Assembly (NCBI RefSeq): GCF_024807615.1
Contig: NZ_JANUCJ010000001.1
Coordinates: 1-64,000 of the forward strand
Direction of reading: 5' to 3'
Source: Tsukamurella ocularis
Lineage (GTDB): Bacteria > Actinomycetota > Actinomycetes > Mycobacteriales > Mycobacteriaceae
DNA: 64,000 bases
Below are positions 33,610 to 43,724 of the stretch, in pieces; positions within the stretch are counted from its first letter, which is position 1; each line of letters opens with the position of its first letter. The notes beneath the pieces are model-generated. The model ran no database searches. It was given only the letters and a program-made list of their open reading frames with translations, and was not told the DNA's origin. Position numbers and translations under genes: made by a program.

Positions 33610-34180
33610 GACAGGTCGCCTTCCATTCCAGGGTCTCGTCGTCGAGTCGTTCGACGGTGCGCCGGAGCCAGTCGGCCTCGGCGGTGCGCATCGCGATCAG
33701 GTAGTCCAGGTCGAGCAGGTGCACCTCGGCGGCGTGCTCCAGTGCCCGGGCGTGCCCCGCGCGGATCGCCGCCACGTCGGCGTCGAGGCGGGCCAGCCTG
33801 GCCGTGAACAGCTCACGCACGCGGTCGCGGTCCAGGTTGTGCGCCTCGGAGACGGCGAGCGGGAAGCTCGGGTACTCCTCGCCAGGTTCGGCGATCAGGC
33901 CGGCGACGGTGTCCTGCAACCGTTCCCGCCCCGCTTCGGTGATGGCGTATCTCGTCCGCTCGGGGCGGTTGCCGTCGCGATCCGTCCCCGCTTCGACCAC
34001 CGATCCGTCCTCGGCCAGCCGGTTCACGGCGTGGTAGAGCGAGCCGGCACGGAGTTTGACCACGAGGTCCTCGCGGCGCTCGGTCATCGTGGTGAACATC
34101 TCGTAGGGGTGCATGTCCCGCTCGGTGAGCAGAGCCAGCGCCGCGATCGCCAGCGGGGTCAGTGCGCGTTCCCGTGCCAC
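33599..34180 (-). CDS. PadR-family transcriptional regulator
   Basis: A 193-residue regulator with an N-terminal winged helix (ALTPLAIAALALLTERDMHPYEM, GSLYHAVNRLAEDG, RYAITEAGRERL) and a C-terminal helical dimerisation domain (about 95-190), as in PadR/Vir-like proteins that repress drug pumps. GTG 34180 is chosen over GTG 34213 because GGAGG lies 6 nt before it and the upstream start falls inside a -10 element. Co-transcribed with the downstream MFS exporter, which it probably represses. Confidence 0.88.
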   Translation of the reverse strand: MARERALTPLAIAALALLTERDMHPYEMFTTMTERREDLVVKLRAGSLYHAVNRLAEDGSVVEAGTDRDGNRPERTRYAITEAGRERLQDTVAGLIAEPGEEYPSFPLAVSEAHNLDRDRVRELFTARLARLDADVAAIRAGHARALEHAAEVHLLDLDYLIAMRTAEADWLRRTVERLDDETLEWKATCHDE

Positions 34181-34211
34181 GCTCCACCTCCGATCGTCGC
34201 GCTCGGCGGTC

Positions 34212-34260
34212 ACGCTACCCGCCGATTACTCCAGATGGAATATTCGGAACGGAGGAATAC
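34212..34260 (-). promoter_or_regulatory. padR-MFS promoter with possible operator
   Basis: On the minus strand TAGCGT (34212-34217) is 17 nt from a weak TTCCAT (34235-34240). The palindrome GAATATTC (34238-34245) overlaps this -35, and GAATAC recurs at 34255-34260. A PadR protein bound here would block its own promoter. The -35 is poor, so confidence is limited. Confidence 0.4.
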
Positions 34261-34300
34261 GCCCGAATCGGAACGAACCTCTCGCGTGATACCGCTCACA

Positions 34301-34774
34301 TCAGTGCGGTGTGAGGGTGACCAACGGGATCGGGCGGTCGATGCCTGCCTGGAAGGCCGCGAGATCCGGATTGTCCGCGAGCGCCCAGGCGGCGAACTCC
34401 GCGTACTCGTCGCCCTCGAGCACCCGGGCGGTCGCGGCGACGGTACGCGCACCGATCTCGATGGTGACCTCGGGGTTCCTCCGGGCGTTGTGCCACCACG
34501 CCGGGTAGGCCTTCTCGATGAAGGAACTGACGTACATCTGCTCGCCGCGGTTGAGCGGACCGAGCGGCACGGTGTGCGGCCGCCCGGACTTAGCGCCGGT
34601 CGTGGTGAGCAGGAGGAGCGCGCCGCCCTCGTACGCGCCGCCGACGACCCCGTCGTTCGCCCGGAACTCGGCGATCACGTTCCGGTTCCAGTCGCCGATG
34701 GTCTCCTCGGTCAGCGTGTTCCACGGCATCTCCGGGTCATCGTAGGAGCCCGGTTCCGGTGTCTTCTCAGTCAT
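34301..34774 (-). CDS. F420-dependent nitroreductase-family protein (Ddn-like)
   Basis: A 157-residue split-barrel protein with LLLLTTTGAKSGRPHTVPLGPL and YPAWWHNARRNPEVTIEIG, both hallmarks of the deazaflavin (F420)-dependent nitroreductase/quinone reductase family. Members reduce quinones or nitro compounds with F420H2; which substrate applies here is unknown. It is 26 nt downstream of a sucrase/ferredoxin-like gene on the same strand, suggesting a redox pair. Confidence 0.87.
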   Translation of the reverse strand: MTEKTPEPGSYDDPEMPWNTLTEETIGDWNRNVIAEFRANDGVVGGAYEGGALLLLTTTGAKSGRPHTVPLGPLNRGEQMYVSSFIEKAYPAWWHNARRNPEVTIEIGARTVAATARVLEGDEYAEFAAWALADNPDLAAFQAGIDRPIPLVTLTPH

Positions 34775-34800
34775 ACCCACCACTCTCGCGGGTATTGGTG

Positions 34801-35658
34801 TCAGTTTCCGTCCGCTTGGAGACCGGACACGCGCCACGACCGCGCGGGCGAGGGCTTCTTCCCGCACGACATCATCCGCGGCGGCAGGTCCTCCGCAATC
34901 ACCGTCATCGCCCACCCGCGGCCGTCCTCGTGCCGGACGGTGACGGCGGCACCGTCGGATCCGGTGCGCAGGACGTCCGGCCCGACGGGCCCGAGGAGCT
35001 CGCGGACCGCGACCTCGGCGGCCTGCTCGGCGGGCGGGATCGACGAACGTCCGCGGAGCCCGGCGGTCGCGACGACGCCGCTGCGGGCGGCGTCGAGGGC
35101 CTCCTTGGCCTGCGCGCCCGTGATCCGGCCGTACGTGTGGCCGGCGGGCAGCACGATGAGCACGGGCGCGAAGCGGTGACCGCCGGTGTGGGAGCACTCC
35201 CACACCACGGGGTCGGCGTAGCAGCCCGCGAGCGATGCCGCGATCGGTCGCCCGAGCAGCGCGCAGCAGACGTCGCGCTTGCCGTTGGTGCACACCAGGG
35301 CGATGGGCCCGGCAGTCTCGCCCGCGCCCGGGTCATCGAGGGGCAGCCCTGGGATATCCGCGTAGTCGGCGACGGTGAACATCCGCAGCGAGGTCTCCCC
35401 CGGCACCGAGTTCGCCACGAAGACACGCATCCGCCTGCGGAAGCCCGCGGCGCGCCCGGGACGGCGGATCAGCAGCACCCGCAGGCCCCGGGACTCCGCG
35501 AACCGTTCGACGGCCTCGCCCACCTCGGGCGCGAAGGTCTCGCCCGAGAACGGGTCGCGGCCCCACCCGGACTCGTTCTCGATGCACAGCCAGCCGGTCT
35601 CGGTGGTCGCGGTTCCGGGGAGCAGCTCGTCGGTGAAACTCGAACAACGCTCCGTCAT
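34801..35658 (-). CDS. Sucrase/ferredoxin-like family protein (thioredoxin-like [2Fe-2S])
   Basis: A 285-residue protein of the sucrase/ferredoxin-like family. Diagnostic segments: LVCTNGKRDVCCALLG and VVWECSHTGGHRFAPVLIVLP, whose cysteines are expected to bind a [2Fe-2S] cluster. Despite the name, sucrase activity is not established for actinobacterial members. TACGGT (35665-35670) is 6 nt before ATG 35658 (leaderless). It is upstream of, and probably co-transcribed with, the F420-type reductase. Confidence 0.85.
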   Translation of the reverse strand: MTERCSSFTDELLPGTATTETGWLCIENESGWGRDPFSGETFAPEVGEAVERFAESRGLRVLLIRRPGRAAGFRRRMRVFVANSVPGETSLRMFTVADYADIPGLPLDDPGAGETAGPIALVCTNGKRDVCCALLGRPIAASLAGCYADPVVWECSHTGGHRFAPVLIVLPAGHTYGRITGAQAKEALDAARSGVVATAGLRGRSSIPPAEQAAEVAVRELLGPVGPDVLRTGSDGAAVTVRHEDGRGWAMTVIAEDLPPRMMSCGKKPSPARSWRVSGLQADGN

Positions 35659-35664
35659 TCCGCC

Positions 35665-35682
35665 ACCGTAGCGGACTACGAT
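35665..35682. promoter_or_regulatory. Divergent leaderless promoters, sucrase/ferredoxin-like gene and dacB
   Basis: TACGGT on the minus strand (35665-35670) and TACGAT on the plus strand (35677-35682), with start codons 6 and 7 nt beyond. The two -10 elements are 6 bp apart, so the promoters must compete. Confidence 0.55.
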
Positions 35683-35689
35683 GAGCGCG

Positions 35690-36991
35690 ATGATCGCGCG
35701 CACTCTGACCACCGCGGCCCGTGTCCTCGCGACCGCCGGCCTGCTCGGCGCACTCGCCGCGCCGGCAGCCGCGACGCCCGGCCCCGCACCGTCGCCCACG
35801 CCCGGCCCCGCGGCGAAGACGCTGGTGACCGATGCCTGCCCCCACAAGCAGGTCCCGCCGCCCGCCGTCGACGAGTCCGAGGTCCCGAGGCCCGGGCAGC
35901 AGAGCCCCACGCCGCTCGCCGTCCCGGACCCGCCCGTCGGGGGCGCGAAGCTCGGCGGGTGCGGCGTCGTCGTGCCGGACGGTGCGCCGCCGGTTCCGCC
36001 CGGCATCGACTCCGCCGGTTGGCTCATCGCGGACGTCACCGACGGCACCGTCGTCGCGGCGAAGGATCCGCATGGGCGGTACCGGCCGGCGAGCACGATC
36101 AAGGTGCTGCTCGCACAGGTCGCGCTGCGCGATCTCGACCTCTCGACGGTGGTCGAGGGCACCGCCGAGGACGCGGCGCAGGAGGGCAACGGCGCGGGCG
36201 TGAATATCGGCGGCCGCTACACGGTCGAACAACTCCTCGAGGGCCTCCTCCTGGCCTCGGGCAACGACGCCGCGCACGCGCTCGCCCGGCAGCTCGGCGG
36301 GGTCGACGCGACGCTGCGAAAGATGAACGCGCTGGCGGCGTCGCTCGGCGCGCACGATACGCGCACTGCGTCCCCGTCGGGCCTCGACGGCCCCGGCATG
36401 AGCTCGAGCCCGTACGACATGGCGCTGATCCTGCGCGCGGCCCTGCAGGACGACCGGTTCGTGCGCATCGCGTCGACGAAGCAGGTCACCTTCCCCGGGC
36501 ACCCGCCCGTGCCGACCACCGCGCCGTCGACGCCGCCTCCGCCCGCGCAGAGCCCGCCGCCGGCGCCCACCTCGGTGGCGCCGTACCCGATCGTCAACGA
36601 GAACCGCCTGCTCACCGACTTCCCCGGCGCGGTGGCCGGCAAGAACGGCTACACCGACGACGCGAAGAAGACCTTCGTCGGCGCGGTCGACCGGGACGGC
36701 CACCGCTACGTGATCGTGCAGATGTTCGGCCTCTCGCAGACCGGCAACACGTACTGGGACCAGTATCGGCGGCTCCTCGACTACGGCGTCGCGCTGCGGG
36801 GGAAGGCCGTGGGCACGCTGGTCGCGGCCGACGGTGCCGCGAGCCGGCCCGAGCGGGCGCAGGAGGATCTGGTGGTGGAGAGCGGACCGTCGGGGATGGG
36901 GAACGGCACGCGGCTCCTGATCGGGCTCGGCGGGCTCGGCCTCATCGCCGTCCTGGTGGGCGCCGCCATGCGCACCAATCGGGGCCGCTGA
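35690..36991 (+). CDS. dacB: D-alanyl-D-alanine carboxypeptidase
   Basis: Trims the terminal D-Ala of peptidoglycan stems. A 433-residue penicillin-binding protein of the S11 family: signal peptide (residues 1-28, ends AAPAAA), Pro-rich linker, then YRPASTIKVLLAQ (SxxK), SGNDAAHAL (SxN) and KNGYTDDAKKTFVG (KTG-like KNG). A C-terminal membrane helix (about 405-425) anchors it outside the membrane. ATG 35690 lies 7 nt behind its -10; ATG 35681 would overlap the -10 and is rejected. Homologue of M. tuberculosis Rv3330. A Pro/Thr-rich insert (about 270-295) near the third motif is unusual. Confidence 0.9.
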   Translation: MIARTLTTAARVLATAGLLGALAAPAAATPGPAPSPTPGPAAKTLVTDACPHKQVPPPAVDESEVPRPGQQSPTPLAVPDPPVGGAKLGGCGVVVPDGAPPVPPGIDSAGWLIADVTDGTVVAAKDPHGRYRPASTIKVLLAQVALRDLDLSTVVEGTAEDAAQEGNGAGVNIGGRYTVEQLLEGLLLASGNDAAHALARQLGGVDATLRKMNALAASLGAHDTRTASPSGLDGPGMSSSPYDMALILRAALQDDRFVRIASTKQVTFPGHPPVPTTAPSTPPPPAQSPPPAPTSVAPYPIVNENRLLTDFPGAVAGKNGYTDDAKKTFVGAVDRDGHRYVIVQMFGLSQTGNTYWDQYRRLLDYGVALRGKAVGTLVAADGAASRPERAQEDLVVESGPSGMGNGTRLLIGLGGLGLIAVLVGAAMRTNRGR

Positions 36992-36992
36992 G

Positions 36993-38489
36993 ATGGTCGC
37001 CGTGCCCGTCGGCGCCGCCCCGGTACCCGACAAGGGTCTGCGCTCGAACTCGTTGGGCCTGCTGAGCAACATGGCGATCGGCCTCTCTTCCACCGCCCCG
37101 GCGTACAGCCTCGCGGCGACGCTCGGCGGCGTCGTCGGGCACGTGCAGGGCAAGGCGCCCGCGATGTTCGTGGTCGCCTTCCTGCCCATGCTCATGGTGG
37201 CCATCGCGTACAAGGAGCTCGCCGCCGATACCCCCGACGCCGGTACCACGTTCACCTGGGGCAGTAGGGCGTTCGGGCCATGGGTCGGCTGGCTGGGCGG
37301 CTGGGGCCTCGCGGTCTCGGCGATCATCTGCCTGGCGAACGTCGCCGAGATCGCGGCCACCTACCTCCTGCGCTTCGTCGGCCTGACCTCGCTCGCGGAC
37401 AACCGCCTCGCGGTGGTGGGATTCGGGTGTGCGCTGATCGTGGCGATGACCTGGGTGTCCTACCGCGGGATCGTCGTCTCCGAACGGATGCAGAACGTGC
37501 TCATGTCCATCCAGTTCGTGGTGCTCGGCGTGGCCGCGCTCGCCGCGTTGTGGGCCGTGTACCGGGGCACAGCGGGACCGCAGGCCGTGCGTCCGAGCTG
37601 GGACTGGTTGAACCCGACGGGGCTGAGCGCCTCCCAGGTCGCAGCCGCCGTGATCCTGTGCATCTTCCTCTACTGGGGCTGGGACGCCTGCCTGGCCGTC
37701 GGCGAGGAGACCAAGGACTCGTCGTCGACGCCCGGCCGGGCCGCGATACTGGCGACAGTCGTGCTTATGGGTACGTACGTGCTCGTCGCGGTTGCGGTGC
37801 AGGCCTATTCAGGCTTCGGCGAGTCGGGTCTCGGACTCGGCAACACCGACAACCACGACGATGTGCTCACTGTGCTCGGCCGGCCCGTCGGGGGCGCGGT
37901 GCTCGCGGGCCTGCTGGTGCTCACGGTGGCCCTGTCGGCACTGTCCTCGACGCAGTCGACGGTGCTCCCCACGGCGCGGGGCACTCTCGCGATGGCGATC
38001 TACCGAGCGGTGCCGGAGCGGTTCGCGCGCGTGCAGCCGAAGTACCTCACCCCGTCGTTCGGCACCGTCGTCATGGGCGGATCCGCGCTCGTCTTCTATC
38101 TCACGCTCGCGCTGCTGAGCCGAAACACCCTGGAGGACTCGATCAGCTCGCTGGGGCTGGCGGTGGCCTTCTACTACGCGATCACGGCGTTCGCGTGCGC
38201 GTGGTACTTCCGGCGGACGGTGCGGCGGTCGGTGCGGAACCTGGTGCTGCGCCTGGTCTTTCCTGTGCTCGGCGGGGCGGCGATGATCTGGGCCTTCGCG
38301 CAGAGCGCGATCGACATGATCGCGCCCGACTACGGACAGACGGTGATCGGCGGGGTCGGCGGCGTCTTCGTGATCGGTGTCGGCATGCTGGTCCTCGGCG
38401 TGCCGCTGATGATCGCTTGCGCCGTGACACGTCCCGCCTTCTTCCGGGGCCGGACGCTGCCGCGGGCGACCGCGCCCGAGGACGCCTGA
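36993..38489 (+). CDS. APC-family amino-acid permease
   Basis: A 498-residue transporter with 12-14 predicted helices. The N-terminal NMAIGLSSTAPAYSLAATLGGVVG carries the substrate-binding unwound segment GLSSTAPA of the APC superfamily. ATG 36993 is 1 nt after the dacB stop, implying co-transcription. Substrate is unknown; the link to a carboxypeptidase suggests, as inference only, recovery of D-alanine or peptide-derived amino acids. Confidence 0.9.
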   Translation: MVAVPVGAAPVPDKGLRSNSLGLLSNMAIGLSSTAPAYSLAATLGGVVGHVQGKAPAMFVVAFLPMLMVAIAYKELAADTPDAGTTFTWGSRAFGPWVGWLGGWGLAVSAIICLANVAEIAATYLLRFVGLTSLADNRLAVVGFGCALIVAMTWVSYRGIVVSERMQNVLMSIQFVVLGVAALAALWAVYRGTAGPQAVRPSWDWLNPTGLSASQVAAAVILCIFLYWGWDACLAVGEETKDSSSTPGRAAILATVVLMGTYVLVAVAVQAYSGFGESGLGLGNTDNHDDVLTVLGRPVGGAVLAGLLVLTVALSALSSTQSTVLPTARGTLAMAIYRAVPERFARVQPKYLTPSFGTVVMGGSALVFYLTLALLSRNTLEDSISSLGLAVAFYYAITAFACAWYFRRTVRRSVRNLVLRLVFPVLGGAAMIWAFAQSAIDMIAPDYGQTVIGGVGGVFVIGVGMLVLGVPLMIACAVTRPAFFRGRTLPRATAPEDA

Positions 38490-38499
38490 GCGGCGTACG

Positions 38500-39498
38500 T
38501 CAGCGCCTGCGGCGCAGCAGGGATCCGAGCCCCAGGCCGGCGACGAGCCCGGCAGCGCCGGCGAGGGCGGTCCGGCCGGCGTCGGGCTCGGCGCGGATGA
38601 CGGGCGAGATCACCACGGGCTCCGGCGCGGCCGGGATCACGTAGCGCTGGTTCCGCGGATCGGTGGCCGCCCACGCGGTCGCGAACAACACGATCCGCGC
38701 GGTGAAGTAGATGAACAGCATGATGCCGAGGATCGGGCCGAAGGTGGCGCCGGCCGGGCCCTTCATCACGTTGCCGATGAGCAGGGTCGCGAGCTGGATG
38801 AGGATCATGAACGCCAGCGCCGCCATGAGGCCCGCGCGGGTGGCATTGCGCCACGGAAACTGCACCCGGGGCAGGCGCGCGATGACGAAGGTCCACAGGA
38901 CCCACAGCGCGACGAGCGTGACCAGCAGCGTCGCGCCGGAGATGACGAAGTGCAGGCCCGGCACGTCGCCCAGCCCCGCCGCGTCGAGGAGCCTGGCCGT
39001 GAGCGGGCTGCTACCAGCCGCCATCAGCGCGATGCAGGCGACGATCGCGACGAACAGGCCGGCGAGTGCGCCCAGGTCGGCCAGCTTGGTCTTGACGAAG
39101 TTCTGGTCCGGCACCGCACTGTCCCACATCTCGGTGAGGCCGGCGCGGACGTTCGCCATCCAGCCGAGGCCGGCCCAGAGCCCGCCCGCGAGGCCCACGA
39201 TGCCGACGGCGCTCCGGGACGCGATGGCCTGGTCCACCAGGTCGCTGACGGACTTGCGCAGGCTGTCGTCGCTGATGACGGAGTTGATCTGGGCCTTGAT
39301 CTCGGCGAGCAGGTCCGCGTCGTTGATGAGGACGTAGCCGCCGATGGCGAAGGCCACCATGACCAGTGGGAACAGGGCGAACACGCTGAAGTAGGTGATG
39401 CCGGCGCCGAAGTAGTCGCCCTTCTTGTCCTGGTACCGGGTCGCGGCCGCCATGATGTGGTCGAACCACGGCCACTTGTCGCGGTACTTCTGGAGCAT
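38500..39498 (-). CDS. YihY/virulence factor BrkB-family membrane protein
   Basis: A 332-residue integral membrane protein with six predicted helices; FGAGITYFSVFALFPLVMVAFAIGGY and LGWMANVRAGLTEMW are characteristic of the YihY (formerly 'ribonuclease BN') family. No nuclease function is established. The C-terminal Arg-rich RRRR is cytoplasmic. It follows trpS by 38 nt on the same strand, as Rv3335c follows Rv3336c. Confidence 0.9.
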   Translation of the reverse strand: MLQKYRDKWPWFDHIMAAATRYQDKKGDYFGAGITYFSVFALFPLVMVAFAIGGYVLINDADLLAEIKAQINSVISDDSLRKSVSDLVDQAIASRSAVGIVGLAGGLWAGLGWMANVRAGLTEMWDSAVPDQNFVKTKLADLGALAGLFVAIVACIALMAAGSSPLTARLLDAAGLGDVPGLHFVISGATLLVTLVALWVLWTFVIARLPRVQFPWRNATRAGLMAALAFMILIQLATLLIGNVMKGPAGATFGPILGIMLFIYFTARIVLFATAWAATDPRNQRYVIPAAPEPVVISPVIRAEPDAGRTALAGAAGLVAGLGLGSLLRRRR

Positions 39499-39536
39499 GT
39501 CGAGACGTCCTCCTGCAGTTCGCTACTGCACACGGG

Positions 39537-41438
<1,902 letters not shown>

Positions 41439-41442
<4 letters not shown>

Positions 41443-41870
41443 GCGAGCGCCTCCACGGTCAGGCCGGCGGCGGCCCAGGCGGAGCGCACCCGGGGCACGT
41501 CGGCACCGTCGGACACGGACAGCAGCACCTGCACAGCTCGGTCCGCGAGCACAGCGACGAAAGTCGCGAGGGAACCGGCCTCGTCGGCGAGCACCTGCTC
41601 CGCCTCGGCGACGCCGAGCACCACGGCTGCCGGACCGCCGAGCCAGTCGAGATCGCCCAGGCTGTCGGCGAGCGCGTCCCAGTTGGCGCCGAAGTCGAGC
41701 GGGAACTGCAGCGCGGCCGACACCTCGTCGAGCAGCGCGGCCTTGGTGCGCATGCGGCTGCCGCGGGCCACCAGCACCCGCGGACGCTCGCGACGCTTGA
41801 GGGAGTCCAGGTCGGTGCCGGTCAGCGCGGCACCAGCACCGGCGGTCAGGAACTGCGGGAGGGTGCTCAT
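41439..41870 (-). CDS. Barstar-family ribonuclease inhibitor
   Basis: A 143-residue cytoplasmic protein of the barstar fold. LLDEVSAALQFPLDFGANWDALADSLGDLDWL is the conserved helix/loop of barstars, whose Asp residues plug the RNase active site (GANWDAL). It overlaps both the upstream RNase gene (ATGA) and downstream xthA (ATGA). Inhibits the partner RNase if any stays or returns to the cytoplasm. Confidence 0.88.
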
Positions 41871-42310
41871 CGGATCCTCGTGAAGGTCTCGTAGTGGTCA
41901 AGGGTGAACCAGGCGCCGCCGTCGGCCCCTGTGATGATGCGCTCGGCGTCGCGGCCGCGGCCGGACTTCTTCACGTTGACGTCCCACTCCGTGTACTTGG
42001 CGCGCTTGCCCTGCTTGTCGTTCGCAGGCAGGCGCCCCTCGAAGTTCCCGAAGTTGCGGCCGCCCTGGGTGCCCGAGCCGTCCTTCGGAGGCCACGTACC
42101 CGCGTCGATCCGGGCGAGCGTCGCGAGAACGCGGGCCGGCGCCGCGGAGTTCGACGGCGCCGAGGCGCGGGCGCCACCGCCCGACGCGCCGGCTGTGGAC
42201 GCGGCCGCCGGCGTGGCCGTCGCGGACGGCTCCGCGGTCGTCTTGCCGCACGCCACGAGCCCGAAGACGGTGAGCAGCGCGATCGCGCACAGGGCGAGAA
42301 TCCTTCGCAT
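41867..42310 (-). CDS. Lipoprotein ribonuclease, barnase/RNase T1-like (N1 family)
   Basis: A guanyl-type ribonuclease carried on a lipoprotein. 147 residues: signal with lipobox LVAC (Cys21), an Ala/Ser-rich spacer (22-58), then the microbial ribonuclease domain with RNFGNFEGRLP, YTEWDVN (Glu108), ERIITG (Arg124) and LDHYETF (His139), the full catalytic triad of barnase. After lipidation it would sit on the outer face of the membrane. It overlaps the barstar gene by 4 nt. Start 42310 is set by the signal peptide; 11 nt upstream ends an MFS gene. Confidence 0.9.
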   Translation of the reverse strand: MRRILALCAIALLTVFGLVACGKTTAEPSATATPAAASTAGASGGGARASAPSNSAAPARVLATLARIDAGTWPPKDGSGTQGGRNFGNFEGRLPANDKQGKRAKYTEWDVNVKKSGRGRDAERIITGADGGAWFTLDHYETFTRIR

Positions 42311-42321
42311 AGCCCAAGACC

Positions 42322-43518
42322 CTACCGAGGGGCACCGACAGGTTGCGCGGTCCGCCGCGCGAGCAGCATCCCGATCCCGAAGACCACGAGCCCCGCGAGC
42401 GCCAGCGCGCTGCCCGCCAGCGCGGGCGCGGTGTACCCGCCGCCCGCCGCGATGACGGCGCCGCCGAGCAGGGCGCCGAGCGCGTTCGCGATGTTGAGCG
42501 CCGAGTGGTTCAGCGTGGCGGCCAGGGTCTGCGCCTCGCCGGCGACGTCCATCAGGCGGGTCTGCAGCGCGGGTACGAGCGCGGAGGCGGTGAGGCCGAT
42601 GAGGAAGAACAGGGTCACCGCGGCGAAGGGCTGCGGCGCGAACACGGAGAAGAGTGCCTGCAGCACGACGAGTGCGGCCAGTGCGACCGCGATCGACCGC
42701 GTCACCGACCTGTCGGCGGCGCGCCCGCCCACGACGTTGCCGATCACCATGCCGACGCCGTACGCCGCCAGGACCGCCGGCACCGAGGCCGCACTCAGCC
42801 CCGAGACCGAAGTGAGTGTGGTGGAGATGTACGTGTACACGGCGAACATGCCGCCGAATCCGACGACGCCGGTGAGCAGCGCGAACCACACCTGCGGGCG
42901 GGCGAGGGCACCGAGCTCCGTGAGCGGGTTGGTCACGGGGATCTGCACCGACGGCAGGAAGGCCAGCAGTGCCGCCACGGTGACGGCGCCGATCACCACC
43001 ACGACGCCCATCGCGTACCGCCAACTCAGGGCGGTCCCCAGCCAGGTCACCAGGGGCACGCCGATCACGTTCGCGACCGAGAGCCCCATCAGCACCTGCC
43101 CCACCGCGCGACCACGCTCCGCGGGGCCCGCGAGGTGCGCCGCGACGAGCGCGGCCACGCCGAAGAACGCGCCGTGCGGGAGCCCGGCGACGAAGCGCGC
43201 CGCCATCAGCGTTCCGTAGGTCGGGGCGAACACCGACAACGCGTTACCGACGGTGAACGCAATCATCAGCGCGATGAGGAGCACCCGGCGCGGCACCCGC
43301 GCGAAGGCCGCAGCGATGAGGGGCGCCCCGACCACGACGCCCAGCGCGTACGCCGAAATCACGTGGCCGGCGACCGGCTCGGTGACCTCGAGATCGGCGG
43401 CGATGTCGGGCAGCAGCCCCATCGCGGCGAACTCGGTGGTGCCGATGCCGAAGCCGCCGAGCGCCATGGCGCCGACCGCCAGCCTGGTCCGGGTAGAAGA
43501 TTCCACGGAACGGTGCAA
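42322..43518 (-). CDS. DHA1-family MFS transporter (AraJ-like)
   Basis: A 398-residue transporter with 12 predicted helices: GTTEFAAMGLLPDIAADL start motif, GAPLIAAAFARVPRRVLL (motif A-like) and GLPHGAFFGVAALVAAHL. Similar proteins export arabinose-like sugars, nucleosides or drugs; substrate unknown. The start is uncertain: TTG 43518 is used (GGAAGG upstream), GTG 43506 is possible. It heads a minus-strand series MFS-RNase-barstar-xthA with gaps of 11 nt or less. Confidence 0.85.
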   Translation of the reverse strand: MHRSVESSTRTRLAVGAMALGGFGIGTTEFAAMGLLPDIAADLEVTEPVAGHVISAYALGVVVGAPLIAAAFARVPRRVLLIALMIAFTVGNALSVFAPTYGTLMAARFVAGLPHGAFFGVAALVAAHLAGPAERGRAVGQVLMGLSVANVIGVPLVTWLGTALSWRYAMGVVVVIGAVTVAALLAFLPSVQIPVTNPLTELGALARPQVWFALLTGVVGFGGMFAVYTYISTTLTSVSGLSAASVPAVLAAYGVGMVIGNVVGGRAADRSVTRSIAVALAALVVLQALFSVFAPQPFAAVTLFFLIGLTASALVPALQTRLMDVAGEAQTLAATLNHSALNIANALGALLGGAVIAAGGGYTAPALAGSALALAGLVVFGIGMLLARRTAQPVGAPR

Positions 43519-43583
43519 CGCCTCACTACCTTCCGCGCTTCCCGCCCGCCCCTGTGACCTCGTTCACGGAGGCCCCCGTCGGT

Positions 43584-43589
43584 TATGCT
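43584..43589 (+). promoter_or_regulatory. metX -10 element
   Basis: TATGCT, with transcription expected near 43596, just before the riboswitch. The corresponding -35 is poor (CGTTCA, 43561-43566, 17 nt spacing). Confidence 0.45.
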
Positions 43590-43596
43590 GCAGCCA

Positions 43597-43710
43597 GTGT
43601 CAAGAGTGTCAGCGCGCAGCCCCGGCTTGCTGACCGGCAACCCTCCACCGCGGTGGGGTGCCCCGGGTGATGACCCGGTTTCCCGGCGGTCCCCGCCGGG
43701 TGGCAAGCGC
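43597..43710 (+). ncRNA. SAM-IV riboswitch
   Basis: The 115 nt leader of metX carries the conserved SAM-IV core found in actinobacteria: AGAGTGTCAGCG, GCTTGCTGACCGGCAACCCT, GGTGGGGTGCCCCGGGTGA. Short helix GTCA/TGAC (43599-43602 with 43671-43674), a downstream 8-bp hairpin (43682-43689 with 43693-43700), and GCTTGC (43625-43630) complementary to GCAAGC (43703-43708), which would form the family's pseudoknot. The ribosome site GAGGAGAGG (43711-43719) abuts it, so SAM binding probably hides it and lowers translation. In M. tuberculosis a SAM-IV element likewise precedes the metC-metA locus. Confidence 0.9.
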
Positions 43711-43724
43711 GAGGAGAGGGCTCG

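Noticed and set aside
31579-33807. 742-codon open frame on the plus strand
   Set aside because: Starts in the ABC permease gene and runs antisense to the MFS gene; Arg/Gly/His-rich.
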